From Zantedeschia hybrid cultivar (lineage: Eukaryota > Streptophyta > Magnoliopsida > Alismatales > Araceae), in contig JARZZO010000014.1 in assembly GCA_030544215.1 (NCBI GenBank), positions 1,473,886-1,537,885 on the forward strand: DNA of 64,000 bases, given 5' to 3'. Below, one piece after another: positions 53,201 to 58,476 of this stretch. The position numbers and the translations under genes were made by a program. Position 1 is the first letter of the stretch. Each line of letters opens with the position of its first letter. Below the pieces are notes generated by a model. The model was not told the origin of the DNA, ran no database searches, and saw nothing but the letters and a program-made list of their open reading frames with translations.

Positions 53201-56200
53201 CAGCTCATGGTTAATCTTTACACTGAGAGGTTTATTCAGATGCTTCGACTGCTTAGTGACAGGGCAAATACCCTTACAAATATTGAAATTTTGAAGGTAT
53301 AATATTGAAATATAAATGACTGTAGCATCAAGTATCCTTCTTAATCAGTTGATTATGCTGTTATTTAAAGCATTTGTTGCCCTTTGTTGGCAGCCAGCTT
53401 CTGTTTCTACTCAATTATTTTGCATTTTAGTGGACCCTACACGACCATGACTTGTGGGATAGACCTTATGTTTATCAAGGTTTGTAAAAGCCCAAGGCAG
53501 TCATGAGGCATTCTGTTGAAGCCACATGAGGTGTAGGCCTCAAGGTTTAATTGAGGAGTAAGCATCAGTGATTTAGTGAATACTTCAAAAATAGAAAAAG
53601 CATAATTATCAAAATTTTTGCTCTTTTTCTGTTCTTGATTAGTAAAATAGTATCAATAAATGTAAAAAGGAGGAATGACCTCCTTTGCCATGTTATGTTG
53701 TCTACAATAGGAACAACATTAGTCAACCATGCATGCACCAGCAAATTTGAGCCTTTGATACCTTCATGTCATGTTTAATGCTTTTAATGCTTCTTCCCAT
53801 TCTTTTTGTTATTATTAGATTTTGGACCTTGGTTAAGGGTTGTAAGATGTTTGCACCTCTTACCTGCTTCACTGCTTCACCACCTCAAGTGCCTCACTGC
53901 ACAAACGTGTCTTACCTCAAGGCGCACACGTCAATATCTCAAGGCAGAGCCTTTTTAAGCATTGATGATTATCTGATTCAATTTTTAATCAGCATGATTT
54001 TGATTGAGTGATTCAGTCAAAATAGTGTTTTCTCCCCCTTTCGATCTAATGTCTCGTTGAACCATCTTCCAGGTGACAGGTTGGGTTGTTGAGTATCAAG
54101 AAAATCTGATTGGTCTTGGGGTTGATGAGTCTTTAGCACAAGTTTGTTCGGAGAGTGGTGCAATGGATCCTCTTATGAATGCATATGTTGAACGTATGCA
54201 GGCAACTACTCGGGTAGTGGACACTATATTGCGGCTACCTTTCTAAAACCTTACAACTGAGGAGATGTATGTAGGAAAATTGACATCGATGTTTTTCATC
54301 TTTACTATGTTTCTTGTAGAAATGGTACACAAATATCTTAGATGCTGATAAGACACAGCCTCCAAAGAAAACAGAAGATGGGAAACTATATACACCGGCT
54401 GCTGTGGAAGTATTTAGGATTTTAGGAGAGCAAGTGCAAACTGTTCGTGAAAACAGTACAGATGTTATGCTTTATCGCATTGCACTTGCTGTCATACAGG
54501 CAAGCATTGGATTCATTATGTCTTTTAATTGTCAGCATTTTTACATCATTTTCACTGTTTTGTATTGCTGCTCTATGTTAATCATTCTGCTAATGACATG
54601 TTTATTTTTCGAAGATATTATTCATTGACCACAGCTCCCTCGTAGTGGGTAAACTGGTATTCAAACGGTTTAAGGTTATACACACACATGTATGTACGTA
54701 CATATGTATGTACATACGTATGTACGTAACCAACAATCTATTCGAGATAAATAGTTCAATATGGTAGCAAGTAAAAGTATATGTTATTTAAATATTATTT
54801 TATTTATAACTCATTGTTATATTAGTTTTAATGGCTGATATGAAGAAATAAAATGGTAAATTCGATATGATCTGATTTTTGAATTGTTTATTTGATTCCA
54901 ATAATGTTACTGCATGGTTTCAAAAATGATTGACGTATCCATATCAGAAAGGTAATTGATAGTCTGTTCCCTTATTGTATTTGAATTCTCAGATACAGTT
55001 TGTATCTGCCGCATAACTTGTCCATTTGCATACCTTACTTGATCCATCTTTACCTACATGTGAGCTGTCCTTTGGCCCATCACCACCTTCATTTGCACTA
55101 TTTTCTTTGTGTACAGTGGGGCATTTTAGAGCTTAGTGACTGCTAGAATAGTCCCACATTGGAGAACGGACAAAGTCAAAATATGTTTAATAGATGGTGC
55201 CTACTCCACTCAATGCCTTAAGGTTTTGAGTTGGACGGTCCAATAACTTCAATATGGTATCATAGCCCATGGTTGCAAACTGGGTCTCGCACCCGTATTC
55301 TTGGTCCACGTAACAGAGCCTAAAATTGCCCTGCACGACGTATTAGAATAGTCTCATATTGAAAAAGGGACAAAAGAAACAATACTTAAATAGTTGCCTA
55401 CACCACTCAATGCCTTAAGGTTTTGAGTTGGATGGCCCAATAGCTTTAGTATGGTATCAAAGCTGATGGCTATGAACCGGGCTGTGCACCCCCCCTTTGT
55501 GGTCCACATGACAAAGCTTAAAATCGGCCTGCACGTGAGAGGGCATGTTAAAATAGTCTCACATCGGAGAAGGGACAAAATTAAAATATGTTTAATAGAT
55601 GGTGCCTAGTCCACTCAATGCCTCAAGGGTTTTAATTGAATGGCTCAATAATTTCAATAATGGCATACTTGTTCATCCCACTTTATTTTCTTCTTTAATA
55701 AATTGTGATGCTGTCCATTTTTGGGGGAAAAATGAAATTTTCTTTAGTTCAAGTTTTATTATGTGATTATGCAACACACCATTCTTCATGGGTTTGCATA
55801 CAAGGTAGCTAAGGTTCAGTTCGAGGTTTTCTAGTGGACCAAAATTTTAGCATTAAATTGCTCTAAATTTGATGATATATTAATTTGAATGTTGGATATG
55901 AGTCCTATGATCCGGTTATGTGGTCTGTCTTACTTTATGGATTAGTGTACTTATGTTAGATAATATCTGTTTTCCTGTCTACGGGTTGCTATATATTTTT
56001 CCTCCTTTTAGCTTTTGGTCATGTTCCTTTCAGGTACACATTTTTCCTATCTTAATTGATGGGATAATGAATATGATTTCTTTCTTATTACAAAAGCTGC
56101 TAATCTCCTTACGACTTTTCTTGTTCTTTCCCTTCAGATAATGATTGATTTTCAGGCTGCTGAAAGGCTGAGGCTTGAGGAACCAGCGTCTGATATTGGT

Positions 56201-56412
56201 TTAGAACCTTTATGTGCAATGGTTTGTGGTTTACACTTTCATTGCCGAGCATATAAATTATGTCTGAGCATGCTAATAACCTAATCCATCTATCTTATTC
56301 GTATTTCCTTATTGCTCAACATCAGATCAACAACAACCTAAGGTGCTATGAACTTTCATCGGAGCTTAGCAACAGCACATTAGAAGCTCTTCCTCCAAAC
56401 TATGCTGAGCAG
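10099..56412 (+). CDS. SEC6: Exocyst subunit SEC6, internal part (11 exons, both ends outside the window)
   Basis: SEC6 is a core subunit of the octameric exocyst, which tethers post-Golgi vesicles to the plasma membrane; plant forms are about 750 residues. Eleven exons, listed separately, splice in one frame without a stop and give 356 codons (1,069 nt). The product matches plant SEC6 from memory almost continuously: REYFEDVDRTWETF, the acidic LAEEAAEAEGGG stretch, GYKDKCYEQIRK, LVFEDLKAALEEAR, GWVVEYQENL, MDPLMNAYVERMQ, LYTPAAVEVFRILGEQ and NSTLEALPPNYAEQ. Exon phases agree at every junction. By family comparison roughly 150 N-terminal and 250 C-terminal residues are missing; their exons should lie outside the window. 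Introns run from 104 bp to 18 kb, and the large ones are filled with transposons. No frameshift or stop occurs in any exon, so the gene looks functional. Confidence 0.95.
10691..10717 (+). CDS. SEC6: SEC6 exon b, 27-nt micro-exon
   Basis: Only 27 nt: it completes Ser and encodes PQTLVRAL plus two bases of Arg. The acceptor TAG is at 10688-10690 and the donor GTATG starts at 10718. The reading frame continues perfectly into the exon at 28760, 18,042 bp downstream. Confidence 0.93.
10915..13480 (-). mobile_element. L1 LINE, 5' truncated, RT to 3' end
   Basis: On the minus strand from the right: APCPDGFPLLFFKKCW, VALIPKREGAD, FRPISLLNGVYKIITK (13342-12953), the RT core ending HLQYADDTILF in 12740-12288, YLGMPLTP and GWKGRLL, then the zf-RVT region in 11835-11175 (DWCCLCGSD-like CCLCGSDVQTMDHLC). 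The 3' tail GTGG-TACCAT-CCAC lies at 10940-10927 with an A run (T on +) at 10922-10915. Frameshifts split the frame, so it is inactive. Confidence 0.9.
13415..13700. repeat. GATC-rich repeat block
   Basis: Dense GATC, CCGATC and GGATC words, including GATCTGGTCGATCCGGG near 13580. Related to the blocks at 1545, 27300 and 62730. The ends are unclear. Confidence 0.35.
13779..15945 (+). pseudogene. Old hAT transposase remnant (BED finger, DUF659)
   Basis: A start ATG at 13779 (MASQGTIERS) leads into a BED-type finger with CNQMVSGGVW and KQHLLGIKGEVASC. Further on are NNIHTNAAKGSYYDSMI, PIPYEIYNKYL and CTLMCDGW (14560-14770). Then come VVTDNATTFKLAG, a HLYWVPCSAHYIDLML motif (15000-15130) and a QEIIDKHWEYTLHYDLYTAG motif (15750-15810). 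Multiple stops and shifts are present. The C-terminal hATC dimerisation domain is absent; a LINE begins where it should continue. It is the same protein family as the element at 33188, but far more decayed. Confidence 0.8.
15590..15735. repeat. Short GGTATCGG/CCGATACC-rich insertion in the hAT remnant
   Basis: About 145 bp made of inverted and direct copies of CCGATACC and GGTATCGG words. It interrupts the transposase similarity just upstream of the WQEIIDKHW-like motif. Probably a small non-autonomous element. Confidence 0.45.
15946..18434 (+). mobile_element. L1 LINE, 5' truncated, RT to poly(A)
   Basis: ORF2 pieces in shifting frames: ALGLDGFSLGFYYFFW, SFLQGRFILDNFMAAYE, LNFEKAYDRISW, INGEPCGYFNSSRGLRQGD, HLQFADDIL, IKYLGLPLMNGG, GWKCSFLSAGGRLILSKSV, then the zf-RVT region with a CVFC pair at 17824-18234. 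The tail is GTGAC-ATTT-GTCAC, CTTC and ten A at 18407-18434. The 5' truncation point lies in the hAT remnant. Confidence 0.9.
18435..18841. other. Unassigned stretch with (GA)n microsatellite
   Basis: Contains a G run at 18502-18513 and a (GA)n tract at 18589-18613. No confident coding similarity; it may include degraded upstream sequence of the glucanase relic. Confidence 0.35.
18842..19105 (+). pseudogene. Beta-1,3-glucanase (GH17) pseudogene fragment
   Basis: Plant beta-1,3-glucanases hydrolyse callose. In + strand frames the order of motifs follows the C-terminal third of the family: INYTNMFDVQMD, LGYTKIEIAVGETG, then after a frameshift VEDAAS, and after another shift TYIFILFNENQK. The ETG stretch corresponds to the region of the GH17 nucleophile glutamate (usual ETGWPS, here ETGCPS). 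Two stops follow QMD and at least two frameshifts break it. It is a captured or retroposed relic inside intron 2, flanked by LINEs. Confidence 0.7.
20120..22638 (+). mobile_element. 2.5-kb insertion in a LINE, promoter-like, type unresolved
   Basis: It splits the LINE between the sequences encoding SVLINLG-like and NTRATMIMGC motifs. It begins with a region dense in GCCCA, TGGGCC and CAATA words (20236-20560), then a C run at 20960-20975, a TATA box TATAAATACC at 21127, and a long AT-rich part with AATTAATT units. No protein is encoded. The layout suggests a large solo LTR read left to right, but clean TG...CA ends and a target duplication could not be established. Confidence 0.45.
23650..24000. 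mobile_element. MITE of about 351 bp, hAT type
   Basis: Ends resemble the common plant terminal TAGGGGTGTCAA: left AGGGCTGTTAG, right CACCCCTAC. It is flanked by TGCCTGAT (23642-23649) and TGCTTGAT (24001-24008), an 8-bp duplication with one mismatch. The interior has repeated GGGTCT, GACCC and TGGGTC words. It sits in the LINE between the RT and endonuclease parts. Confidence 0.65.
25514..26060. mobile_element. Non-autonomous element rich in GGATATCCG words, about 547 bp
   Basis: Begins CAGGGTTGTAAACATCCGG and contains many ATCCGGATA, GGATATCC and AACGGAGCGG words in both orientations. Similar C-rich sequence (CCCCCCA) flanks both sides. LINE ORF1/ORF2 junction sequence resumes on each side, so it is an insertion. 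Probably a hAT-type MITE. Confidence 0.5.
27300..27620. repeat. GATC-rich repeat block
   Basis: Dense in GGATC, TGATCC and CTGGATT words, with GGATCAGCTGATCC, a perfect palindrome, near 27503. It also contains CTAGCCGTTGG and AATGGCTAGTT motifs, shared in part with the block at 1545. Possibly LTR-derived. Confidence 0.35.
27621..28080. other. Intron sequence without recognised features
   Basis: AT-rich, ending in a T run next to the MITE. Nothing recognised. Confidence 0.4.
28081..28313. mobile_element. Long-TIR MITE, about 233 bp
   Basis: Both ends start AAGGTCAG(C/T)TCCAC-like and remain similar on opposite strands for roughly 55 bp, including the pair GTCTGTACAG / GTCTATACAG and GATCTCTGATC / GATCTCCGATC. 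Poly(T) flanks both sides. The long inverted repeats suggest a Mutator-like or foldback element. Confidence 0.65.
28760..28867 (+). CDS. SEC6: SEC6 exon c
   Basis: It completes the Arg codon and encodes VIEVQEILDQQLAEE, the acidic and glycine stretch AEAEGGG, then a less conserved linker (SITNPRRSN). The acceptor is CTGCAG; the donor GTAATT starts at 28868 and splits a Lys codon. Confidence 0.95.
28883..28942 (+). mobile_element. LINE 3' tail relic next to SEC6 exon c
   Basis: Contains TAATGAATTGTGGC-ATTG-GTCAC and CTTCCAAGAAAAC, matching the 3' tail of the L1 copy at 18407. It lies within 20-75 bp of the splice donor at 28868. Only the tail is present. Confidence 0.55.
28943..30560. other. 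Rest of SEC6 intron 3, including a GCCCA-rich promoter-like block
   Basis: A G run lies at 29300-29313. On the minus strand a block dense in TGGGCC/GGGC words (30090-29870) is followed by a TATA-like CCTATAAAGTAG (about 29820) and a CT-rich leader, as in an LTR U3-R. No coding similarity was found. Confidence 0.35.
30561..30699 (+). CDS. SEC6: SEC6 exon d
   Basis: It completes Lys and then encodes a variable linker (KTTMAAASPRN), followed by the conserved block KGYKDKCYEQIRKTV and RFNKLLTE. The acceptor is ATGTAG; the donor GTACTT starts at 30700. Confidence 0.95.
30815..30859 (+). CDS. SEC6: SEC6 exon e, 45 nt
   Basis: Fifteen complete codons, LVFEDLKAALEEARQ, a highly conserved helix of SEC6. 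The acceptor is TTGCAG and the donor GTATTA. The intron before it is 115 bp; the one after is 8,194 bp. Confidence 0.95.
31009..31095 (-). mobile_element. LINE 3' tail relic, partly duplicated
   Basis: On the minus strand GTGG-TACTAT-CCAC then TTTC (31024-31007) equals the tail of the LINE at 1213. The adjoining ACCACAAATTCACTAAAAGG segment occurs twice (31019 and 31062). Confidence 0.6.
31096..31489. other. Intron 5 sequence without recognised features
   Basis: No coding or repeat similarity recognised. Confidence 0.4.
31490..32730 (-). mobile_element. L1 LINE fragment, post-RT region
   Basis: Minus strand, from the right: sequence resembling the YLGLP and GWK region (KRIDQIRRILFLWG near 32400), then LFWTNKWAENVHLKETF, then DRFIWDRDEGTFTVKSMYNL and a decayed zf-RVT near 31700. 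Stops and shifts abound. Both ends are truncated. Confidence 0.65.
33530..37131 (-). pseudogene. hAT transposase gene with premature stops
   Basis: The start ATG at 37131 gives MAEQDVEQHG with a BED finger: C30, C33, H47 and C58. After a probable intron comes an acidic run (36780-36741, a CTC repeat), then the catalytic-domain motifs VKAPTPRYIYDVGL, CTIMCDG, VQIVTDNEASYKAAG, HCAAHSIDLMMEDIG (35960-35900) and RRIIDDRWESTLHHDL-like sequence. The hATC dimerisation domain lies at 34910-34690 (NPLAYVAVRVLSQT, CEKNWSTFSLIHTK). A low-complexity DDD/GDG and GYGYAPYM tail ends near 33530. In-frame stops at about 36354, 36185, 35965, 35945 and 35597, plus two in the tail, show that it is inactive. Confidence 0.85.
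36741..36780. repeat. CTC trinucleotide run coding the acidic stretch of the transposase
   Basis: On the minus strand it codes a run of about eleven glutamates followed by DEDEEDPDDPD. A similar CAT-rich tract at 33995-34060 codes a DDDD/GDG run. Confidence 0.85.
37165..37900. repeat. Minisatellite of five ~153-bp units, each with a hairpin
   Basis: The word AACAAGTTCAATTGAG recurs at about 37173, 37327, 37480, 37633 and 37786, spaced 153-154 bp. Each unit contains GTTCAATTGAGT, an 8-9 base loop, then ACTCAATTGAAC, a 12-bp perfect stem, followed by TTAATCA and TAACTAATTAA-rich sequence. The array lies immediately upstream of the transposase start. Confidence 0.9.
38163..38213. repeat. (GA)n microsatellite in the hAT element
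   Basis: About 25 GA units with one interruption, next to a CGG/GCC-rich block at 38040-38110 and 38220-38330. Confidence 0.95.
38529..38560. repeat. Overlapping perfect palindromes at the hAT terminus
   Basis: Positions 38529-38550 form a 22-bp perfect palindrome centred on ATTCGAAT, overlapping GGAATCGGCCGATTCC at 38545-38560. At the other end TCTGGATCGGCC and GGCCGATCCAGA (33250-33278) form a 12-bp stem. Both recur in the 46512 copy. Confidence 0.85.
39054..39109 (+). CDS. SEC6: SEC6 exon f, 56 nt
   Basis: It encodes IGDELGDIYDHVDPC and FPP plus two bases of Arg. The acceptor is ACTAG and the donor GTTTGT. The exon sits between two transposon-filled introns of 8.2 and 14.1 kb. Confidence 0.94.
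39110..39370. other. Start of SEC6 intron 6, unassigned
   Basis: T-rich intron sequence following the donor at 39110. No element recognised. Confidence 0.4.
39375..40790 (-). mobile_element. L1 LINE fragment, post-RT region to 3' end
   Basis: Minus strand, from the right: IIIKKFDNRLAGWKSKLL near 40780-40720, FAWRGSLGQA-like and LWSIAFPEFLPCPQL (40270-40160), DEEDERRWSWELRGTFSVK (40060-39990), then LLIVAAFLWATWKERESRCF (39600-39530). Stops and shifts occur throughout. The 3' end near 39375 has no clear A run. Confidence 0.7.
41860..43776 (+). mobile_element. L1 LINE, 5' truncated, inserted in the older minus-strand LINE
   Basis: Starts inside the RT thumb: ISQFPIKYLGLPLSVVQSKVREW, GWKARFLSAGGRWILSKLV, ATYHLSILKIPKTVERL (41880-42120). 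Then a post-RT region RLWIWSNKGVFSVSIL (near 42715-42750), interrupted by an RTE-like tail, then a decayed zf-RVT. The 3' tail TGACC-TTAG-GGTCA, ATGTC and an A run ends at 43776. Confidence 0.85.
42834..43075 (-). mobile_element. RTE-like 3' end fragment with 12-bp target duplication
   Basis: CTCTTGCCTACA flanks it at 42822-42833 and 43076-43087. Removing the insert and one copy restores the LINE reading around LLPT. On the minus strand it ends with TCATGTAGCCAACCCC, AACTAGTTGAGATAAGGC and a (TGA/ATG)n tail, the kind of 3' end known for plant RTE-type non-LTR retrotransposons and their derivatives. Assignment to RTE rests on memory of that 3' end. Confidence 0.7.
46512..47190 (-). mobile_element. 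679-bp hAT deletion derivative with a telomere-repeat core
   Basis: CTTGATTC flanks it perfectly at 46504-46511 and 47191-47198, inside the LINE RT. Its ends (CATGGATTGCGG ... CCGGAATTCCTTG) and about 200 bp at each side match the ends of the 5.38-kb hAT at 33188, in opposite orientation. The whole transposase region and minisatellite are replaced by about 225 bp of TTTAGGG-like repeat. No coding capacity. Confidence 0.92.
46729..46953. repeat. Interstitial telomeric repeat, degenerate (TTTAGGG)n
   Basis: About 30 units of TTTAGGG with variants TTTTAGGG, TTTAAGGG and TTTAGGGG, all in one orientation on the + strand. Bounded on the left by CCCCCCCTTAAGG and on the right by TTTTTTATGGATGTACATG, both belonging to the hAT sequence. 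Confidence 0.95.
49082..51116 (-). pseudogene. LINE ORF1 (zinc knuckles then RRM-like region)
   Basis: LINE ORF1 proteins bind the element RNA. A start ATG at 51116 (MSPATCDLLPP) is followed by a GA-repeat where the frame shifts. Then come two knuckle motifs near 50985-50880: KCLQRGHWARDC (first Cys lost) and CFTCGQQDHKSISC. A central region follows with FIVHFTMQGWKDAA, VWCLMKCLPLHIWN and MFLYARLLVEVDS (50640-50330), a WTWAEVVSAYNSY motif (50205-50165), then a variable Ser/Pro-rich part. The ORF ends with NNELLDGLIDKKVVGKNLLLK and TGA at 49084-49082. At least two shifts are present. Confidence 0.75.
53188..53296 (+). CDS. SEC6: SEC6 exon g
   Basis: It completes Arg and encodes YEIFQLMVNLYTERF, IQMLRLLSDRAN and TLTNIEILK. 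The acceptor is TCGCAG and the donor GTATAA. Confidence 0.95.
53297..54072. other. SEC6 intron 7, no confident element
   Basis: Words such as GAGGTGTAGGCCTCAAGG (53530) and CTCAAGGCAGAGCC (53937) suggest a decayed short repeat of the kind often found in plant introns. Nothing coding was found. Confidence 0.35.
54073..54213 (+). CDS. SEC6: SEC6 exon h
   Basis: Forty-seven codons including VTGWVVEYQENLIGLG, LAQVCSESG and MDPLMNAYVERMQATTR. The acceptor is TTCCAG and the donor GTAGTG. Confidence 0.95.
54320..54499 (+). CDS. SEC6: SEC6 exon i, followed by a GC donor
   Basis: Sixty codons: KWYTNILDADKTQPPKK, LYTPAAVEVFRILGEQV, then DVMLYRIALAVIQ. Codon alignment with the next exon (IMIDFQAAE) requires splicing right after CAG at 54499, where the intron begins GCAAGC. 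Confidence 0.93.
54500..54505 (+). other. Non-canonical GC-AG splice donor of SEC6 intron 9
   Basis: The junction reads CAG|GCAAGC and the intron ends at TTCAG (56137). Apart from the C at position +2 it fits the strong consensus of the known minor GC-AG class. No GT nearby gives a product matching the SEC6 family. Confidence 0.85.
54680..54730. repeat. TATGTACG/ACATACGT alternating low-complexity tract
   Basis: About 50 bp of alternating purine-pyrimidine TGTATGTACGTACATA words, capable of self-pairing. Confidence 0.8.
55141..55660 (+). mobile_element. TRIM element with three LTRs in tandem
   Basis: Three copies of a ~112-bp LTR start at 55141 (TGCTAGAATAG), 55341 (TATTAGAATAG) and 55546 (TGTTAAAATAG) and share AGTC(C/T)CA(C/T)AT, GGGACAAA-like, CACTCAATGCCT and AAGGTTTTGAG. 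The first two are followed by primer-binding sites, TGGTATCATAGCCC (55255) and TGGTATCAAAGC (55452), complementary to initiator tRNA-Met. Each is followed by an 86- or 94-bp interior that shares a GGTCCAC(A/G)T block. No coding capacity, as in TRIMs. Confidence 0.82.
55661..56137. other. End of SEC6 intron 9, unassigned
   Basis: T-rich intron sequence with nothing recognised apart from the polypyrimidine tract and acceptor. Confidence 0.4.
56138..56221 (+). CDS. SEC6: SEC6 exon j
   Basis: Twenty-eight codons: IMIDFQAAERLRLEE, then PASDIGLEPLCAM. The acceptor is CTTCAG and the donor GTTTGT. Confidence 0.94.
56326..56412 (+). CDS. SEC6: SEC6 exon k, last exon in the window
   Basis: Twenty-nine codons: INNNLRCYELSSEL, then SNSTLEALPPNYAEQ. 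The acceptor is ATCAG and the donor GTTGTA. No later exon is recognisable in the remaining 7.6 kb. Confidence 0.94.
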
Positions 56413-56535
56413 GTTGTATTACTCAACCATCCTTTTGGCCAACGTACGTTGGGTTGTTATTAAAATAAATTCCAGTGTCACTTAAGGAGTTTTGCTGGAT
56501 CTCCATTTTGACATATCTGACTTCTTTTTTCCAAT

Positions 56536-56955
56536 GTTTTCAAAATCGGACCAGTCATTGAACCAGAGAGGCCTTCGGTTCGGTCTAATTTGGACCGACC
56601 GCTTAAAGCCGCTATTTGGACCGGACCACTTTATTTGGTTAAATAATCTTGAATATATACATCTTACAAATATTTATATCTATTTTCTATCACAAAATTC
56701 ATTATACCTTTTATATGTGCATATGTTATGTTTAGGTAGTGGTTTTAAATTCAAATTTGAATACTTTCAAGTGATATTTTGTCAAGGAAAATTTAGTTGG
56801 ACCGACCCATTTTTATGTGAACAGGACTAAACTAGTCAATTTTTAATTGGTTCTCTCCATTTTTTCAAGATAGTATTCTTTTGATAAACCGGACCTTCTA
56901 GTTAAGGTTTTGTACTGTTAACCGTCTGGTCTGGTCTGGTTTTAAAAACACTTTT
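56536..56955. mobile_element. MITE of about 420 bp with GGACC-rich ends
   Basis: Left end TGTTTTCAAAATCGGACCAG and, on the complement of the right end, GTTTTTAAAACCAGACCAG. Several GGACCG words lie near each end and an AT-rich core in the middle. Target duplication not resolved. Confidence 0.6.
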
Positions 56956-57337
56956 TTTCATTACAACTCATGCCCAATGTTCAGAAAGATGTTTGATATC
57001 ATTCCCATCTTATGTTTTGTGTTCACTTGATTAGATGACATTTATCTGTTTTGTATTGTTCTTTATGTATGACTTTATCCTCCAGCCGCCCTCTGTTGTT
57101 TTCCAACCTCTGGGGCATGTTTCCCAAAGTTCCTCCCGAAATACCCGTGTCGGTCCGCATTAGGGTGGTATCGACACCATCAGGGTGGTGTCGACACCAC
57201 CCAGGGTCTGTCCTGCTGAAAAATGCTTAGGGTGTCGACACCCTGAGTGTGGGGGTCGAGACCCCATTCTTCATGTCGACTCCCCCTTCTCCTAGGGCTG
57301 TCCCAAGCTCGAAAACCCTTATCGTATCCTTATGGTG

Positions 57338-57688
57338 CCTTTGGTGCTACGGGGAAACCTCCCCTAACTGCTTCAATCCTGATGCACTCTCTGAATGTGA
57401 GACATATCTCAACAAATCTCCACCTTGGCAAACATTCAATCATCTGGATGATCTTTAGACCTGTACCTCCACCTAGAGCAGCAACCTCTTGATTCTTTAG
57501 CATGAAGTGAAACCAAGCACTGCTTGAATTTCTCCCTGGTAAATGGTTTTGTCAACATGTCATTCTTCTATGTACCCAACTTCACGAGGTCTATCTCACC
57601 TGATGTGCTGCCTCCGGCGCCATGGGAAACCTCCCTTAACTGCTCCAATCTTGATGCACCCTTTGAATGTGAGACATATCTCAATAGA
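57338..57688 (+). repeat. Pair of ~78-bp direct repeats
   Basis: GGGAAACCTCCC(C/T)TAACTGC, then AATC(C/T)TGATGCAC and GAATGTGAGACATATCTC occur at 57338-57415 and 57612-57688, about 273 bp apart. Upstream (57140-57260) lie four GGTGTCGACACC-like palindromic words. Origin unknown; possibly from an LTR element. Confidence 0.65.
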
Positions 57689-57689
57689 A

Positions 57690-58476
57690 TATTTGCAACC
57701 CTTCTTGAATTGTCCAATTCTATTTGATGCGTTCAACACTTCAACTTGCCTTGAATACTCTTGTTCCTGACTTGTGTTGTTCACCATGTAAGCTGTTGTT
57801 TCCAATGTATCGCATGTACTGTCCTATACAGCAATGTACCATGTTAAGTGTTGTTGCGTTGACCTGTGTGATACCACCTATCATAGGATTTTATCTTATG
57901 TGGATGCGTCTTCCTAATATGTACAAAATCTTGCCCGAGATGGTTACCATAAGAGTAGCTTGCATAATAGATAAGCTTTTATCTTTTAAGTTGTGTTTTC
58001 ATTTTAGCCAGAGATTGAATTGAGCTGAGAAGATGAGAAACTTTGTGGAAACTCCATTACAAGAGGATGGGGAGATGAAGGTGAGAAAAGAGGGAAGGTT
58101 GGTGTAAACACAGTGACGGGAAAGGATGGAAAATCAAGAGCCTATCTTATCTTCACCACTCCAAGGTCTTATACTATGTAAGCAAGGGTTCAGAAGGAGA
58201 AGAAAAATGACCATTCATGACAAAAAAAAGTATATTCCTTGCAAGTAAGATCAGTTCTCACTAGGGAAGCTGAAAAAATATTACGGCCTTCACATGTTCC
58301 TAAACTAAGTGCCTGCAACTTGGATAGAGGGCATAGACTGAACAGAAGCATGAAAGTTTTCAAAGTGCATGGGTTTGCACAAATCAAAAGGGTTATTAGA
58401 TCGGGAGGAAGAAAACAAAATTGTCTTCTATGGGGAGGGTGGTTGCGGCAACACTTGGTGCGGCCCTGAGGGCCTT
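57690..58476. other. Intron 11 sequence without recognised features
   Basis: No exon of SEC6 and no clear element was found. Confidence 0.35.
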
